From: Desulfomonilaceae bacterium | Lineage (GTDB): Bacteria; Desulfobacterota; Desulfomonilia; Desulfomonilales; Desulfomonilaceae | Direction of reading: 5' to 3' | DNA: 43,853 nt | Assembly: GCA_031082285.1 (NCBI GenBank) | Contig: JAVHLK010000039.1 | Span: forward strand, 1 to 43,853 | Shown: piece after piece, positions 42,625-43,853 of the stretch | How positions within the stretch are numbered: position 1 is the stretch's first letter | Layout: each line of letters starts with the position of its first letter | Notes under the pieces: model-generated | Database searches by the model: none | What the model was told of the DNA's origin: nothing | What the model saw: only the letters and a program-made list of their open reading frames with translations | Position numbers and translations under genes: made by a program

Positions 42625-42946
42625 TCTCTACAACCTCCTTGGTTATGCCGTATGTGCGGACCGGAGCGCCTCGATTCCCGAATGGGATCGTCAGAGCTTT
42701 CATGCCGTACGGTAAATACCGGTAACGGCCTTAGGGCTCACACGGCAGTTTTCCCTTATTGATATGGGGGGCGAGCCTCCCTGGTTTTTCCATTTCCATC
42801 AAGCGCATCCTCCCGAATTGCAGCATGCGATCATCCGCCAAACGGTTCAATCGCCGAACCGAAGTACCCGATTTTCGGTGCTCCGTGAGTTCGTGAGAAA
42901 TCCGACTCGATTGTTGAAACAGATGGATTTGGGGAGACGGATAGGA

Positions 42947-43399
42947 TCAAATGAGCAGAACGATGGTTAGACGTATCTCCGAATGAAGGACTTGAACATA
43001 TCTGAAACCTGATGTATCAAGGGCTCCAGGCGGCCCTGTGGCGAATTGGGTTGCCGATGGGCTGCAAAAGCAGGATAACTGAAAGGAATTCTTTTCGGGG
43101 GATTGCTCGACGCGTGACACGTTTCGTCCCGAAACAAGAGTGACCTGGGGAATACCAGGGCAGGTCTTTCCCTTCTTGCACTCACACCGGGGCTTGCCGC
43201 CGAGAGAATCTCCGTTTGTATCGGGAGTGACCACTTCTTCAGCGGGCAAAGTCCATTGAGAGAGTTGTATGAAGCCCTGTGCGTCGGGCTTCTTGGCGCA
43301 CACCTTCCAGCCGCCCATAAGGGGCACCGCCATGGCAATTAGAGCGACATAGGTGAGGTATTTTATATGCGGTCCCGAGCGTGCCATTATTGACGTCAC
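42947..43399 (-). CDS. Secreted Cys-rich protein
   Basis: A 150-residue protein with a signal peptide (KYLTYVALIAMAVPLMGGW) and cysteines in KVCAKK, RCECKKGKTCP and LSCFCSP. The tail VLHSEIRLTIVLLI resembles the end of the secreted protein at 33284-33754. Start is GTG 43399 (GTGGAA upstream) or ATG 43387. It lies upstream of the thioredoxin and CcdA genes on the same strand, separated by 322 bp, so a substrate of that thiol system is conceivable. Function unknown. Confidence 0.6.
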   Translation of the reverse strand: MTSIMARSGPHIKYLTYVALIAMAVPLMGGWKVCAKKPDAQGFIQLSQWTLPAEEVVTPDTNGDSLGGKPRCECKKGKTCPGIPQVTLVSGRNVSRVEQSPEKNSFQLSCFCSPSATQFATGPPGALDTSGFRYVQVLHSEIRLTIVLLI

Positions 43400-43853
43400 A
43401 TTTCCACGAGTTCTTCGTATGGGCCGATTATATCAAAGAAGCATCGACCGTTCAATGAATTCCATTTCGGCTGTCTTGTGCCCCGGCCTCAGTTCCGCAA
43501 CAGTTGTTACGGAGTATGGCGTGAAGCCCATGGCCGGAATATTACGTGCCGGTTTCAAGCCCGGTTGCTCTTGCCGTATGAGCCCCCGGTGTGTGTTCCA
43601 GGCACTTCAGTAACAGTATGGAATCTCCTTGTCAAGTCCTTCGTAACCGCCGGACGAAAAAGGGGAACCTCAGTCCCTAAAGGTCGAGCTCGAATCGGTC
43701 CGGATGTACCGCACAGTGGACCGAGAGGAATCCCGAGTTGCATTTGGGTCCGTGCATTTCCTTGGTGTAGCCGTGAAACACATGTCGTTCCTTCCTCTTT
43801 CCAATAGTTCGAGTACAGCCTACCTCTCCTGATCGATAGCGATTCGTCGGACC
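43400..43853. other. Window end without recognised features
   Basis: No gene is supported. CGGTAAATACCG at 42710-42721 is a short dyad left of this region; here only short frames without ribosome-binding sites are seen. The promoter of the Cys-rich protein gene probably lies near its left edge but was not identified. Confidence 0.4.

Overview
The window reads as chromosomal DNA of an anaerobic Desulfobacterota-type (deltaproteobacterial) bacterium. Evidence: an archaeal-like valyl-tRNA synthetase, a PAS/sigma-54 activator, a radical-SAM MtaB, a CCG-domain Fe-S oxidoreductase, SelA, small Cys-rich proteins of a sort common in sulfate reducers and syntrophs, and moderately high GC (by eye). The genus cannot be fixed from sequence reading alone. 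No rRNA, tRNA, CRISPR array, transposase or phage gene was found.

Left part (1-22 kb), mostly housekeeping: valS with a good sigma-70 promoter; a sigma-54-dependent PAS activator on the minus strand with a near-perfect -24/-12 promoter of its own and inverted repeats upstream; ilvE; a polytopic membrane protein; a small Cys-rich protein; a DegP/HtrA protease with a rho-independent terminator; a SAM methyltransferase; a secreted protein; a zinc-ribbon/two-TM protein; an alpha/beta hydrolase; mtaB; a secreted protein followed closely by selA; a nested inverted-repeat (MITE-like) element; an RluD-family pseudouridine synthase; and a sensor-cyclase.

Middle part (22-31 kb), a metalloid/thiol-stress island: two divergent units start from overlapping promoters at about 26.55 kb. 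Leftward run a small unknown protein, a membrane-anchored Cys-rich protein, an ACR3 arsenite permease, a GlpC/HdrB-like CCG Fe-S protein and a small protein whose only good ribosome-binding site lies upstream of two in-frame UGA codons. These are followed by a SECIS-like hairpin, so this is a candidate two-selenocysteine protein, and selA lies about 5 kb away. Rightward run arsR and a 4Fe-4S protein. A second ArsR gene, probably leaderless, heads a leftward operon of a thioredoxin-like secreted protein with a Cys-rich tail, an FtsX-type permease and a MacB/LolD-type ATPase.

Right part (31-43.8 kb): an SGNH/discoidin envelope protein; a secreted Cys-containing protein; the promoter and first 26 codons of a decayed ArsR paralogue; a tripartite RND efflux system (outer-membrane lipoprotein, adaptor, pump) with a second promoter before the adaptor; and a CcdA-like thiol transporter with a periplasmic thioredoxin, flanked by a secreted Cys-rich protein. 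The overall picture is efflux plus periplasmic thiol chemistry under several Cys-containing ArsR regulators. The possible selenoprotein is the most unusual item.
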